Source: Lunularia cruciata
Taxonomy: Eukaryota; Streptophyta; Marchantiopsida; Lunulariales; Lunulariaceae
Length of the DNA stretch: 64,000 bases
Assembly: GCA_948567375.1 (NCBI GenBank)
Contig: OX419758.1
Coordinates: 29,889,001-29,953,000 of the forward strand
Direction: 5' to 3'
Shown: one piece after another, positions 33,261 to 43,916 of the stretch
Layout: the number at the start of each line of letters is the position of its first letter
Numbering within the stretch: position 1 is the stretch's first letter
The notes under the pieces: generated by a model
The model's input: the letters and a program-made list of their open reading frames with translations, nothing else
Databases searched by the model: none
What the model was told of the DNA's origin: nothing
Program-made: the position numbers and the translations under genes

Positions 33261-34600
33261 GCAATCAATTGGTCCATTGTGATGTAAACCTTGTGACTAC
33301 CAACATCCTCCAACACCTTGTAGTTCCATTGTTACTTGGAGATCAAGAAGTCCTCCATCCCCTACTTCTTTCTTGGAGTCTTTGTTGTTGATGGTGTTGA
33401 GGTGCAAGTGCTCCTAGTAGACATGGGAGTATCCTTTCTAGGAGTAAATCCTTGAGAAGAGTGCACATTCTCTGCAAAACAAGCTCTCTTCTTCTCTTGT
33501 ACCAAAAAATCCAAATTAAACCTTTTGGACTTTGAGCACTCTCCCTTCTCATAATTGCTGTCAACCACATCTTAGATGTTATCCCTTACCTTTGTTTAGA
33601 TAAGGAGCCACTTGGGTTTCATTACTTCCCTCTTTCCCTCTTTTAACTCTTTCATAACCCCTTCCTCCATGGTAAGTGGAATTTGGGCAATTCATTTGGA
33701 AGTGACCTCTTCCTCCACAACCAAAACAATTTCCCTCATTAAAATTGTTGGTTGCTTGGCCCCCTCTATATGGATAAGTTCCATAACTCCTAGACCCTCC
33801 CCCCATATTCTGATCCACCTCTCTCTTCTCCCATAGTTGCACCACATTGATCTTGAGATCTGCAAGTTCTTTTATGATGGTTTGAAGTGGATCTATTGGT
33901 GGAGGTGCAAGAACTAGAGCAACTACTACTTGTGGTGCAACCCTTGCCATCAAAGTATCAAACATTCTACCATACTTATAACCTTGAGGAGGATTCACAA
34001 CCTCCTTCACCACCAAATCTCTTTCATCCCTTTCCAAACTCTCCTCCATACAAATTGCAATCTTGATATCTTTAACCTTGGAAGAAGGTTTCTCATATCC
34101 CATCTTGTTTCTAATTTGTGGTCTCAGCCTTTCCACAAAATTCTTAGTGAGCATGGCTCCTAGCCTATCATAGTAGTCTCCACATCATCCTCACCCTTCC
34201 TCAATACTATGCAAAATCTATACTCTAACTTTTCCAATCTTTCCACATACACTCACTTTCTCTTCATCTCCTTGGTTGAAAAAGGTAACCTCACTCATCA
34301 ATCTCTCATAACTCTCATCTAGAAGAAAGTTCTCGATGAGTCCTGAAGTCAAACTCTCCCAAGACTCTTCTTGCCCATCTCTCGTCTCTCTCTTTTGGTA
34401 TTCTGACTCATACTATGTAAGTGTTGTACCCTCAAATAAATCTGGTAATAATAAGGCCCACTCATTCTTCCTCCTCTCATTTCTTCCTATGCAAGCTCTC
34501 TTGAAGTCTCTCACAAAGGCCTCCACATCAAGAGATTCCCCATCTTAACACCTCACTATCTTTCTTTTCTCTCAATTTTTCTTTTTCTCTTTTCTTTTCT
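33261..34600 (-). pseudogene. A4 Gag
   Basis: A 191-residue open frame (33579-34154) carries the capsid C-terminal part, 'QTIIKELADLKINVVQLWEK', and a knuckle reading CFGCGGRGHFQMNC, a complete CX2CX4HX4C. The Ser/Thr/Lys tail lies at 33362-33568 in another frame. The N-terminal capsid region is at about 34200-34560 in broken frames. Confidence 0.8.
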
Positions 34601-34766
34601 CTCACTTTAAAACTAATAGAGTATGTACATGACTAACACCATTTGAGAGTAATCCACCCTAGGGAACACAAAAGGTTCAGGTTACTCCAAGATTTTGATA
34701 GCAACATCAAATCCTATTAATCTAACCCTCATGGATAGTTTAATCATTGAAAGATTATCTCTATCA

Positions 34767-35480
34767 CTAATCTTGAGAACTAACTGATGAAGGTGGTAGT
34801 ATTTCTGTAGCTATACAAAGACTCTTTCCACGATGCTTGACCAAAGTCTCCAAAAGTGCTTTAACTCCACTATACTCATGTCCTTTTGGAAGTCCTTCAA
34901 CTCCACAAACCTTACACAACTCCTTGGTCTTAGATCTTCTCCCTCTCAATCTTGGTGAAGAAGGTCAAACATGCAAACCAAAGTCAAGTTATACTCTCCT
35001 TTCCCTCAATCTCTTGCTCTCAAAGTTCAATGGACATGACCTTACCTTATTTCCTTTCTCTCCGCATAATAAGCAACTTAGACTCACTCTTTCCTCCAAG
35101 TGGTAAGGTTTTTGTATCCTCTCAACACTCTCTTCAAATTCTATTTTAAACTCTCTTTTCCTCAAATTCATCCTTACAATCACCTCAAACCCTTGAGGAA
35201 CCTTGCATGGTCTCAATTTCCACACTTAATGACCCTCCATGTTCCTAAGATGAATCTAAAGACTCAAATATGCTTTTTGTTGCTCTCAAACTCCTCATGC
35301 ATGAGATCTCAACTCCATAAAATTGACTTTTCCTCACAATGTCACTCAAATCTCTCAACTTGTATGTCACAATTCTCTGAAATTTCTCACACTTAATCAT
35401 ACCTCTAGGGTTTCATTCCTTCAAAAATTTCAGATCTTTTCTATGAGCTATTTGGCCTATGCATCTTTCCATTCAAAACA
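34767..35480 (-). pseudogene. A4 pre-gag leader coding region (zinc-knuckle protein)
   Basis: The open frame 34989-35225 begins 'MWKLRPCKVPQGFEVIV' and contains 'ESVERIQKPYHLEERVSLS' and CLLCGEKGNKVRSC, where the knuckle His is Asn. After a stop, 34767-34949 gives KTKELCKVCGVEGLPKGHEY and ends SSVSSQD plus stop, as in A2 and A3. Upstream, in a different frame, lies the segment matching 'KCEKFQRTVIYWLRDLSNIV' of A3; it ends SSRV plus stop while overlapping the start of the downstream frame. This overlap recurs in A3. Confidence 0.6.
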
Positions 35481-35551
35481 TAAATTTCAGATTTGGTCTG
35501 AAAACAACACCCTCACTTTAAAAACTCATAACTCTATACTCAAGAATGATC

Positions 35552-36239
35552 TGTAACACCCATTTGTGCATGTGTGTGGTATTGTGATATTTAGCTTGGT
35601 ATTACAAGTACTTAAGAGATATTACTTATATAGAGATAAAGGATGGTTCTATATAAGTCATGGTTAGCTAAAATTTGTCATGGCTAAGATAGAGGGGACC
35701 TTACTTTAGAGGAAGTAGAAAAGATGAGCACCACTATTTTGGATTTTAGTGTGTTGACTTGGTATTATTCCTAGGTGTTTGGCTTTGAGGAAAGAGTTGA
35801 CAACTCTTGGGCAAGCCTTTTTGTTTTGGATTCTTCTTTAGTCCAAGGTTAGCCCATGTGAAGGAATCCTTGACTTAGTGGTTGGGTCAAGATAAGACCA
35901 CATGCTTAGGGGAATATGCCCATGTGAATGAATATTCCTTTCTATTTTTTGACTTTACTTGACTTTTAGTCTAGTAACTTGAGTTACCACGGTAATTAGT
36001 AACTTTGGTACGTAACTATTTCACAAGTATATAAACAAGGGGTGAGGAGGTACTCATCATCCTTTCATTTGTAACTATCTCTCTCTCATTGAGTTCTCTA
36101 GTGAGCAATGTCTTGAGTCTTGGAGTGTTAGCCTTGGAGGAGTATGATGGAGTTGGGGTTCCTTGCCTTCTTAGTCCATGGTGCGCTACCATAATAGCCA
36201 TTAGAGGTTCTTCTTGAGTGAGAGACAGGTCAGCCCACA
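35552..36239 (+). repeat. A3 5' LTR
   Basis: It starts TGTAACACCC and ends CAGCCCACA; length is 688 bp. A TATA-like 'acaagtatataaaca' lies near 36024-36038, so transcription would start shortly after. Relative to the 3' LTR it lacks five bases in 'cttgggccccgcaagcc'. Confidence 0.95.
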
Positions 36240-36243
36240 TTTT

Positions 36244-36262
36244 TGGTTTGGTTGCCGGGACC
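36244..36262 (+). promoter_or_regulatory. A3 primer binding site, tRNA-Asp-like
   Basis: TGGTTTGGTTGCCGGGACC lies 4 bases after the LTR. Plant tRNA-Asp gives TGGCGCCGTTGCCGGGG. The TTGCCGGG core is identical. In A5 (45190-45208, complement TGGTTCCATTGCCGGGACC) most of the mismatches fall at CpG positions and fit cytosine deamination. A4 (43894-43912) is similar. A tRNA-Asp primer is known in Athila-type plant elements. Confidence 0.6.
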
Positions 36263-36873
36263 TCTCTAGAAGGCAAGATAATGTTCGGCGTTCAATTCTA
36301 CATTAGGCAGAAGGAGACTATGAGAACTCACTTGGAGACAACATTAGGAGAGGAGAGGGTTGAACTTATGTTAGAGAACCAAAATCTATTTGTATACCCT
36401 GTAGTTCATTATGATGTCTTTGAGGTGATTTTGTACATCTTGTACACATGAGAGGAATTGGAGAGATTGTGTGAGGTGGATTGCAGATTTTGGGGATTAA
36501 GGTGATTTTGGGCAAAATTTCAAGTTTGAAATCTGTACTTGAAATTTTTGAACATGATAGTTTAGGTTATCTTTCAGTTACCACAGTTAAAATTATTGTG
36601 AGATGTACTATGTGCACTGGGTTAGAATTTTTGAAAGTTGATAGGGTAAAGTGCTCCCGCAATTGCATGCTCTCTAGAAAATTGTACATAGTCTGCCATT
36701 TCTTCAATTTTTAGTGAATTGTCCTGAAAATTTCTAAGAAAATTTAGTGCATTGTATCCTACCTGCTGCCACACAAATTAGAGAGAGATCATTCTTGTGC
36801 AGGAAGTTATGAGTTTTTGAAAAGAGGGGGTGGTTTTCAGACCAAATCTGAAATATGTGTGTTGAATAGAAAG
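36263..36873 (+). other. A3 untranslated leader
   Basis: This is conserved among A1-A5 at nucleotide level but has no shared open frame. A recurring 'agagagatcattcttg' box is the point into which A3 itself inserted in A4. Confidence 0.6.
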
Positions 36874-37579
36874 ATGTCTAGGCCAAATGGCTTGATGAAA
36901 AGATTTGAAATTTTTCAGAGAGATACTCAATACAATTGTGATCAAGTGTGAAAAATTTCAAAGGACTGTGATATACTGGTTGAGAGATTTGAGTAACATT
37001 GTGGGGAAGGGTCAATTCTGCAGAGTGGAGATCTCATGCATGAGGAGTTTGAGATCAACAAAAAGCATGTTTGAGTGTTTAGATTCATCTTGGGAACATG
37101 GAGAGTCATCAAGAGTGGAAATTGAGATTATGCAAGGTTCCTCAAGGGTTTGAGGTGATGGATTTGAGGTGTGTAGGAGTGGATTTGAGGAAAAGAGAAT
37201 TTACAATAGAATTTGAAGAGTGTTGAGAGGATCCAAAAACCTACACCACTTGGAGGAAAGAGTGAGTCTAAGTGCTTTTTGTGTGGAGAGAAGGGACATA
37301 AGGCAAGTTCATGTCCATTGACCTTTGAGAGCAAGAGATTGAGGGAAAGGAGAGGCTTACTTGACTTGGGTTTGCATGTTGGACCTTCTTCACCAAGATT
37401 GGGAGGGAGATGATCTAAGACCAAGGAGTTGTGTGAGGTTTGTGGAGTTGAAGGACTTCCAAAAAGACATGAGTATAGTGGAGTAAAATCACTTTTGGAA
37501 ACTTTGGTGAAGGATCTTGGAGAGAGTCTTAGTACAGCTACAGAAATACTACCACCTTCATCAGCTAGTTCTCAAGATT
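36874..37579 (+). pseudogene. A3 pre-gag leader coding region with CCHC knuckle
   Basis: Two frames cover this region. The first (open 36905-37153) has 'KCEKFQRTVIYWLRDLSNIV', 'VEISCMRSLRSTKSMFECLD', and ends SSRV plus stop. The second starts in the overlap (EWKLRLCKVPQGFEV...), is broken once near 37226, then is open at 37213-37413 with 'RIQKPTPLGGKSESK', the complete knuckle CFLCGEKGHKASSC (CX2CX4HX4C), 'ESKRLRERRGLLDLGLHVG', and 'PSSPRLGGR' ending at a TGA. It continues KTKELCEVCGVEGLP...HEY and stops after SSASSQD. The same region stands between LTR and gag in A1, A2 and A4. The function is unknown; RNA binding is the natural guess. Gag has its own separate knuckle. Extra ORFs before gag are known in the Ogre/Tat lineage. 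Confidence 0.6.
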
Positions 37580-37735
37580 AGTGATGGAAATAATCTTTCA
37601 ACTTATGGATAAACTATCTATGAAGGTTCGATGATGTTGCTATAGAAATCTTGGAGCAACCTGAACCTTTTTTGTTCCCTAGAGTGGATTACTCTCAAAT
37701 GGTGTTAGTCATGTATATACTCTATTAGTAATAGG
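37580..37735 (+). other. A3 spacer between pre-gag region and gag
   Basis: Conserved leader segment with 'gtggattactctcaaatggt' about 50 bases before the gag frame. No stable coding frame. Confidence 0.5.
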
Positions 37736-39180
37736 GTGAGAGAAATAAAAAGAGAAAAAAAATTGAGAGAAAAGAAAGATAGTGAGGTTAAGATGGGGAA
37801 ACTTCCGGTTTTCTTTGGCAAGGATGGAGAAGATGTGGAGGCCTTTGTGAGAGACTTCAAGAGAGCTTGCATAGGAAACAATGAGAGGAGGAAGAATGAG
37901 TGGGCCTCATTATTACCAGATTTCTTTGAGGATGCAGCACTTATATGGTATGAGTCAGAATACCAAAAGAGAGAGAGGAGAGATGTGGAAGAGGAGTCTT
38001 GGGAGACTTTGACTTTAGCACTCATTGAGAACTTTCTTCCTGATGAGAGTTATGAGAGATTGATGAGTGAGGTTATATTTCTCAAGCAAGGAGATGGAGA
38101 GAAAGTGAGAGTCTATGTGGAAAGAGTGGAAAAGTTAGAGTCCAAATTTCGCATAGTGTTGAGGAAGGGTGGGGATGATGTGTAGACTAAAATGATTGGC
38201 ATAGGGGCCATGCTCACCAAGAATTTTGTGAGAGGGTTGAGACCACAAATTAGAAGCAAGGTGAGATATGAGAAACCTTCTTCCAAGGTTGAAGCTATCA
38301 AGATTGCAATTCGTATAGAGGAGAGTTTAGAAGGGGATGAGAGTGATTTGGTGGTGAAAGAGGTTGTGCATCCTCCTCAAGGCTACAAGTATGGTGGAAC
38401 TTCTGATAATTTGGTGACAAGGGTTGCACCACAAGTAGTAGTTGCTCCAATTCTTGCACCTCCACCAAAGGATCCACTTCAAACCATCACAGAACAACTT
38501 GCGGATCTCAAGATCAATGTGGTGCAACTATGGGAGAAGAGAGAGGTTGATCAAAATGTAGGAAGAGGACCTAGGAGTTATGGAAACTATCCATATAGAG
38601 GAGTTAAACTAGCCAACAATTTCAATGATAGAAATTGTTTTGGTTGTGGAGGAAGAGGCCATATCCAAAGGAATTGCCCAAATTCCACTTACCATGGAGG
38701 GAGGGGTTATGAGGGAGCCAATAGAGGGAAAGAGGGTGGTAGTGAAACCCAAGTGGCTCCTAATCCGAAAAAAGGTAAGGGGATAGCATCCATAGATGTG
38801 GTGAAGAGCAAGTATGAGAAGGGAGAGTGCTCAAACTCCAAGAGTCTTAATTTGGAGCTTTTGGCACAAGAGAAGAAGAGAGCTCGTTTTACAGAGAATG
38901 TTCACTCTTCTCAAGGATTTACTCCAAGCAAGGATACTCCTATGTCTACAAGGAGCACTCGCACCTCAACACCATCAACAACAAAGATTCCAAGGAAGAA
39001 GTTAGGGATGGAAGATTTCTTGATTTCAAAGCAACAATGGAACTACAATGTGTTGGAGGATGTTGGTAGTCACAAGGCTTACATCACAGTGGGCCAATTG
39101 ATTGCTTTGAACCCTACCTTGAGAAAGGAGCTTAGAGGTGGTTTGAGTTCTACAAGGAGCAAGAGGAAGAAGAAGGCATA
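37736..39180 (+). pseudogene. A3 Gag
   Basis: Open 37736-38185 and 38192-39181 in one frame, split only by a TAG at 38185 and ended by a TAA at 39179. The likely start is the ATG at 37793-37795 (MGKLPVFFGKDGEDVEAFVR), matching where homology begins. Capsid: 'FKRACIGNNERRKNEWASLL', 'WYESEYQKRERRDVEEESWE', 'YERLMSEVIFLKQGDGEKVR'. A coiled segment 'ITEQLADLKINVVQLWEKRE' precedes the knuckle CFGCGGRGHIQRNC, a perfect CX2CX4HX4C. A Lys/Ser/Thr tail leads to the protease. Where A1-A4 agree, gag and PR lie in one frame, so the family probably made a single Gag-Pol. Confidence 0.9.
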
Positions 39181-39830
39181 ATTTCTAGTATCAATGGGGG
39201 TGGTGGATGCCAAGCCAACACCATGGGAGCTTGTGAATATGCCTCCAAGATTGATGTGAGAGTGAATGGTCACAACATCAAGGATGCATTGGTTGATGGA
39301 GGATCAGCAGTAAATGCCATGTCAGAAAGGTTGATGAAGAAGTTGGGTATGATACCCTCAAGACCTTCAACATTTTTGATGAGCATGGCAAACAAGCAAC
39401 AAGTTCAACCAATAGGGGTGATGGATAAAGTGGTAGTTTCAGTTGGGAGTTCAAAATCTCATGACTTTCCAAGTCTTGATGGTTCGAGCTATGACTTACT
39501 TCTTGGGAGGCCATGGTTGAGAGCAGCACTCACAATTGATCAATGGCACAAAGGGTACTTGAGGATTGGGCCATCAAGCCATAGAGTCACAATTCCTATG
39601 ACTAACACCACCAACACTTCACATTCAGATACACCATCTTCTGATTATTGGGAATCAGATTCTGAAGAAGGAGCTTCAGGTGTGGACACAAGCATGGAAG
39701 AGAAGACTTCCACGGAGGAGGATGAATCTGAATCTGATTCAGATGTGTATCCCTTGTGTGCTATGGATTTTGCACCTAATCCAGAGGTTTTGAAGGACTT
39801 AGAAAAATCAACATTGACACTTGAGGAGGT
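39181..39830 (+). pseudogene. A3 aspartic protease
   Basis: The frame from 39223 gives 'YASKIDVRVNGHNIKDALVD' followed by GGSAVNAMSERLMKKLGMIP, 'SYDLLLGRPWLRAALTIDQW' and an acidic linker 'SDYWESDSEEGASGVDTSME'. The active site reads D-G-G. A one-base deletion near 39231 (gagcttg against gagccttg in A2) shifts it out of the gag frame. Confidence 0.85.
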
Positions 39831-40640
39831 AGAGAGAAGGTTAGCTACCCTCAAGTATGGCCCAAATGTTACCAAAGAGGAGAAGGTGAGATTTGAGGAG
39901 ATTTTCTGCAAGTTCATCCATGTGTTTGCTTTTAGTTACAAGGATTTGAAGGAAGTCACCTTGGAGGAGCACAAGAAAGAGGAGGAGTCACATGCAAGAC
40001 CAATCCGCCAAAAGCAACATCGCATTAGCCCACCAATATCTTTGGTTGTGAAAGAGGAGATTGATAAGCTCAAGGAGGTTGGATTTATCTTTGAGGTAGA
40101 GAATTTAGAATGGGTGTCTCCAATTGTCATTATGAAGGAAAAGAATGGCAAACTTTGGGTATGTGTGGATTACAAGAAGCTCAATGCTATTACCAAGAAG
40201 GACTACTACCTATTGGCATTCATTGATGAGATCTTGGAGGAGGTTGCAGGTCATGAGAGGTACAGTTTTCGAGATGGTTATAGTGGATATAACCAAATCA
40301 AGATTGCACCAGAGCATCAACAACTCACCACATTCACCACACCTTGGAGAACTTACGCTTTCAAGGTCAAGCCTTTTGGGCGGTGCAATGCTCTAGCCAC
40401 ATTCAACCGGTTCATGAATAAGGTATTTGAACCTTTCATGGGGAAATTTGTGAGAGACTTCATTGATGACTTTTGTGTCTATGGGAGCAAGGAGGAGCAC
40501 TTTGAGCACCTAATCAAAGTCTTGCAACGCTTGGATGAGGCAAATGCATCACTCAACCCAGAGAAGTGCATTTTTTGATGTGAAGAAGGTCTACTTTTGG
40601 GTTTTGGGGCACATCATCTCCAAGGATGGAATAGCAGTTG
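39831..40640 (+). pseudogene. A3 reverse transcriptase
   Basis: Contained in the 451-residue open frame ending 40578. Seen: 'EEIDKLKEVGFIFEVENLEW', 'VSPIVIMKEKNGKLWVCVDY', 'RYSFRDGYSGYNQIKIAPEH', 'TTPWRTYAFKVKPFGRCNAL', 'VRDFIDDFCVYGSKEEHFEH', 'DEANASLNPEKCIF'. Both catalytic Asp regions are present. The usual 'FGLCNA' is FGRCNA. A frame shift at about 40575 (an extra T in a T run) ends the frame; the rest continues in the next one. Confidence 0.9.
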
Positions 40641-41500
40641 ATCCTAAGAAGGTGAGGAAAATCTCAGACCTTCCATTCCCTTCAAGCTTGACAAAGTTAT
40701 GCCAATTCTTGGGGATGGTTGAATACTATAGGAGGTTCATCTTCTCATTTTCCAACAGGGCTTATGCATTGACCATCTACATGAAGAAGGGTGTAGATTA
40801 CATGGTGATTTTGGAGGACAAAGAGGCTCTCAAAGCTTTTGAGGAGCTCAAGCAATCCCTTGTTGTAGCTCCAATTCTTGCTAAACCTGATTGGAGTAAG
40901 CCTTTCATCCTCTACACTGATGCTTCTAATGTAGCTAAAGGATGTACTCTTAGTCAATTAGACCAAGATGTGCATGATCATCCAATAGCTTATGCTAGTA
41001 GGCAGATGGTTTCAGCAAAGAAGAACTATTTTGTCACAAAGAGAGAAGGGTTGGCAGTGATCTTTGGTCTCAAGAAGTTTAGACACTACTTGATTGTAGG
41101 GAAAGCCACCATTGTCACGGATCACAAGGCTTTGAAGTACATCTTCAACAAGCCTAATGTTGAAGGGAGACTAGCAAGGTGGATGATACTCTTGTTTGAG
41201 TATGACTACACCATTGAGGATAGGCCAGGAAAGAAACATGCAAATGCTGATTTGTTATCTAGAGCCTATGATCATGATGGAGATGAGCCAGTGGATGATT
41301 CCTTCCCAGATGAGGAACTCATGACAATCTCAATCACTCAAGAGGTTCCAATGGAGTACAAGGAGATTGTGGATTTTGTGACAAGAGGTAACTATCTAGA
41401 AGGGATGCATGCTAGGGAGAGGAAGGCCCTTGCAGCAAGATCTAGACCTTACACAATGGTGGAGGATATTCTTTTTCACCAAGGAGCAGATGGTCTACTT
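40641..41500 (+). pseudogene. A3 RNase H and RT-IN linker
   Basis: Open frame 40535-41584. Recognised: 'GMVEYYRRFIFSFSNRAYAL', 'WSKPFILYTDASNVAKGCTL' (catalytic Asp in YTDAS), 'REGLAVIFGLKKFRHYLIVG', 'IVTDHKALKYIFNKPNVEGR' (TDHKAL), 'RPGKKHANADLLSRAYDHDG'. The linker 'SITQEVPMEYKEIVDFVTRG' leads to the integrase. This domain looks intact within its frame. Confidence 0.9.
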
Positions 41501-42654
41501 CAAAGAGCAATAGGTAAGGAAGAGTCTATCCTACTCATAAAGGAGTTTCATGAAGGTTTCGTATGTGGAGGACACTTTGCATGAAAGGTGACTGCTTTCA
41601 AGATTCTAGATGTAGGTTACCATTGGAGAGGGATTTTCAAGGATTTTTTTGATTTTTGCAAAACTTGTCATGTTTGTCAAGCTTTTGCTAGAAAGTCTAC
41701 ATCCACTCCACCACTTAGATCAATTCCATTGCTAGGACCTTTTGAGAAGTGGAGAGTTGATTTTGTAGGTCCTCTCAATAGAACCCCAAGGAACAATCGG
41801 TACATTGTAGTAGTTACTGATTACCTTACCAAGTGGGTTGAGACTAGACCATTGAGGGACAAGAATGAAGATGAAGTGGGTAGATTTCTTTATGAATGCA
41901 TCATCACTAGGTTTGGATGCCCTTTGGAGTTGGTTTCTGATAGAGGAAGAGAGTTTACAGGAAGCATTACTACAGCTATGCTACAACATTTCTCTATCAC
42001 ACATAGAGTAACTACATCCTATAAACCAAATTCCAATGGCTTGGCAAAGAGAACCAATCAGACCTTGTGCATGATGTTGGCCAAAGATGCAAAATATGGA
42101 TGGGGCTAAATATCATTGGGACAAGAGGATTCATGCAGTTTTGTGGGAGTATAGGACAACCATGAAGACTTCCACCGGATATTCTCCATTTCAATTGGTG
42201 TATGGTACTGAGTCTACCTTACCTATTCACTTTGATCTTCCTACCTTCCAAAGCATTCATAGGAGATTGAAGAAAGCACAAGGAGGTGATGCAGAGAAGT
42301 CAAGGAAGGATTAACTCATGGAGTTGGAAGAGGCAAGAGTAGTTGCTATGGTTCGAGTGGAGCAAGCCCAAAGGAAAAAAAAGGAGAGCTATGACAAGAG
42401 GCAAGGCAAGAAGAAGGTGGAGACTTTGAAAGAAGGTGATTGGGTAATGTTGTTTGATTCCATTTGATTCAAGAGAATGCAAAAGAAGTTTTTGCCTATG
42501 TACTTTGGACCTTTTATAGTGGAGAAGGTGTAGGGCAATTACACCTATGATCTCAAGGAGTAGGGAGGAAGACACTTTGATAGGATTAACCATGATAAGT
42601 TGAAGATGTACCATAGAAGGTAGAGACCTTCACTTTGAGGACAAAGTGAAAACT
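41501..42654 (+). pseudogene. A3 integrase, catalytic Glu lost
   Basis: Zinc domain: 'IKEFHEGFVCGGHFA', stop at 41582, then 'AFKILDVGYHWRGIFKDFFD' and CKTCHVC. Core: 'WRVDFVGPLNRTPRNNRYIV' (first Asp), 'YLTKWVETRPLRDKNEDEVG', LVSDRGREF (second Asp). The third catalytic box reads GLAKRTN where A2 has GLVERTN, so the Glu is Lys. A frame shift near 42100 and a stop at 42312 precede the C-terminal GPF part. The enzyme could not act even if translated. Confidence 0.9.
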
Positions 42655-42669
42655 TAGTCTCGGGGTAAA
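42655..42669 (+). promoter_or_regulatory. A3 polypurine tract region
   Basis: The sequence 'cggggtaaa' abuts the 3' LTR. The same ggggtaaa precedes the A2 LTR and, as its complement, borders A4's. This is the expected plus-strand primer position. Confidence 0.5.
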
Positions 42670-43362
42670 TGTAACACCCATTTGTGCATGTGTGTGGTAT
42701 TGTGATATTTAGCTTGGTATTACAAGTACTTAAGAGATATTATTTATATAGAGATAAAGGATGGTTCTATATTAGTCATGGTTAGCTAAATTTAGTCATA
42801 GCTAAGATAGAGGGGACTTTACTTTAGAGGAAGTAGAAAAGATGAGCACCACTATCTTGGATTTTAGTGTGTTGACTTGGTATTATTCCTAGGTGTTTGG
42901 CTTTGAGGAAAGAGTTGACAACTCTTGGGCCCCGCAAGCCTTTTTGTTTTGGATTCTTCTTTAGTCCAAGGATAGCCCATGTGAAGGAATCCTTGACTTA
43001 GTGGTTGGGTCAAGATAAGACCACATACTTAGGGGAATATGCCCATGTGAATGGATATTCCTTTCTACTTTTTGACTTTACTTGACTTTTAGTCTAGTAA
43101 CTTGAGTTAGTGCGGTAATTAGTAACTTTGGTACGTAACTATTTCACAAGTATATAAACAAGGGGTGAGGAGGTACTCATCATCCTTTCATTTGTAACTA
43201 TCTCTCTCTCATTGAGTTCTCTAGTGAGCAATGTGTTGAGTCTTGGAGTGTTAGCCTTGGAGGAGTATGATGGAGTTGGGGTTCCTTGCCTTCTTAGTCC
43301 ATGGTGCACTACCATAATAGCCATCAGAGGTTCATCCTGAGTGAGAGATAGGTTGGCTCACA
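42670..43362 (+). repeat. A3 3' LTR
   Basis: It starts TGTAACACCC and ends GGCTCACA; length is 693 bp. It pairs with 35552-36239 with about 23 differences counted by eye. Confidence 0.95.
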
Positions 43363-43916
43363 TATCTCTCTCTCTCTAATTTTTGTTTCAATAGGTAGGT
43401 TAAAATGCACTTCATTTTCTAAGAAATTTTCTGAAAAATCCATTGAAAATTGAAGAATGGCAGACTTTGTACAATTTTCCAAAGAGCATGTAGTTGCAGG
43501 AGCAGTTTACCCTATCAAGTTTCAAAAATTCTAGCTTAACGCAAATAGTAGTTCTCACAATAATTTTAAGTGTCTTGACTGAAGGATAACCCAAGCTACT
43601 ATGTATAGAAATTTCAAGTCCAGATCTCAAACTTGAGATTTTGCCCAAAATCACCTTAATCCCCAAAATTTGCAATCCACCTCACACAATCTCTCCAAAT
43701 TCTCTCATGTGTACAAGATATAAAAAATCATCTCAAAGAAATCATAATAAACTATAGGGTATACAAATAGGTCCAAGTTCTTTAATATAAGTTCAGCCCT
43801 CTCCTCCCCTAATGTTCTCTCCAAGTGAGCTCTCAAACCCTCCCTCAGTCTAATATAGAATCGTATGTGGAACATCATCTTGCCTTCTAGAAAGGTCCCG
43901 GTAATGGAACCAAAAA
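43363..43916 (-). other. A4 leader right of A3, with primer site
   Basis: This continues the A4 leader after the A3 insertion. It opens with an expanded CT run (tatctctctctctctaattt). The primer site lies at 43894-43912 (complement TGGTTCCATTACCGGGACC). Open frames here do not correspond to the pre-gag region. Confidence 0.75.

Larger units (their letters stand above)
35552..43362 (+). mobile_element. Ty3/gypsy element A3 (family A), youngest full-length copy
   Basis: The element is 7.8 kb with two LTRs (35552-36239 and 42670-43362). By eye I count about 23 substitutions and one 5-bp indel between the LTRs (~3.3%). It sits in the A4 leader: left flank TGATC (35547-35551), right flank TATC, a one-base-eroded duplication; A5 shows the empty site. 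Internal order: primer site, pre-gag region, gag-PR-RT-RNaseH-IN, purine tract. Stops at 38185, 39179, 41582 and 42312, frame shifts near 39231, 40575 and 42100, and an integrase Glu-to-Lys change mean it is no longer autonomous. Confidence 0.95.
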
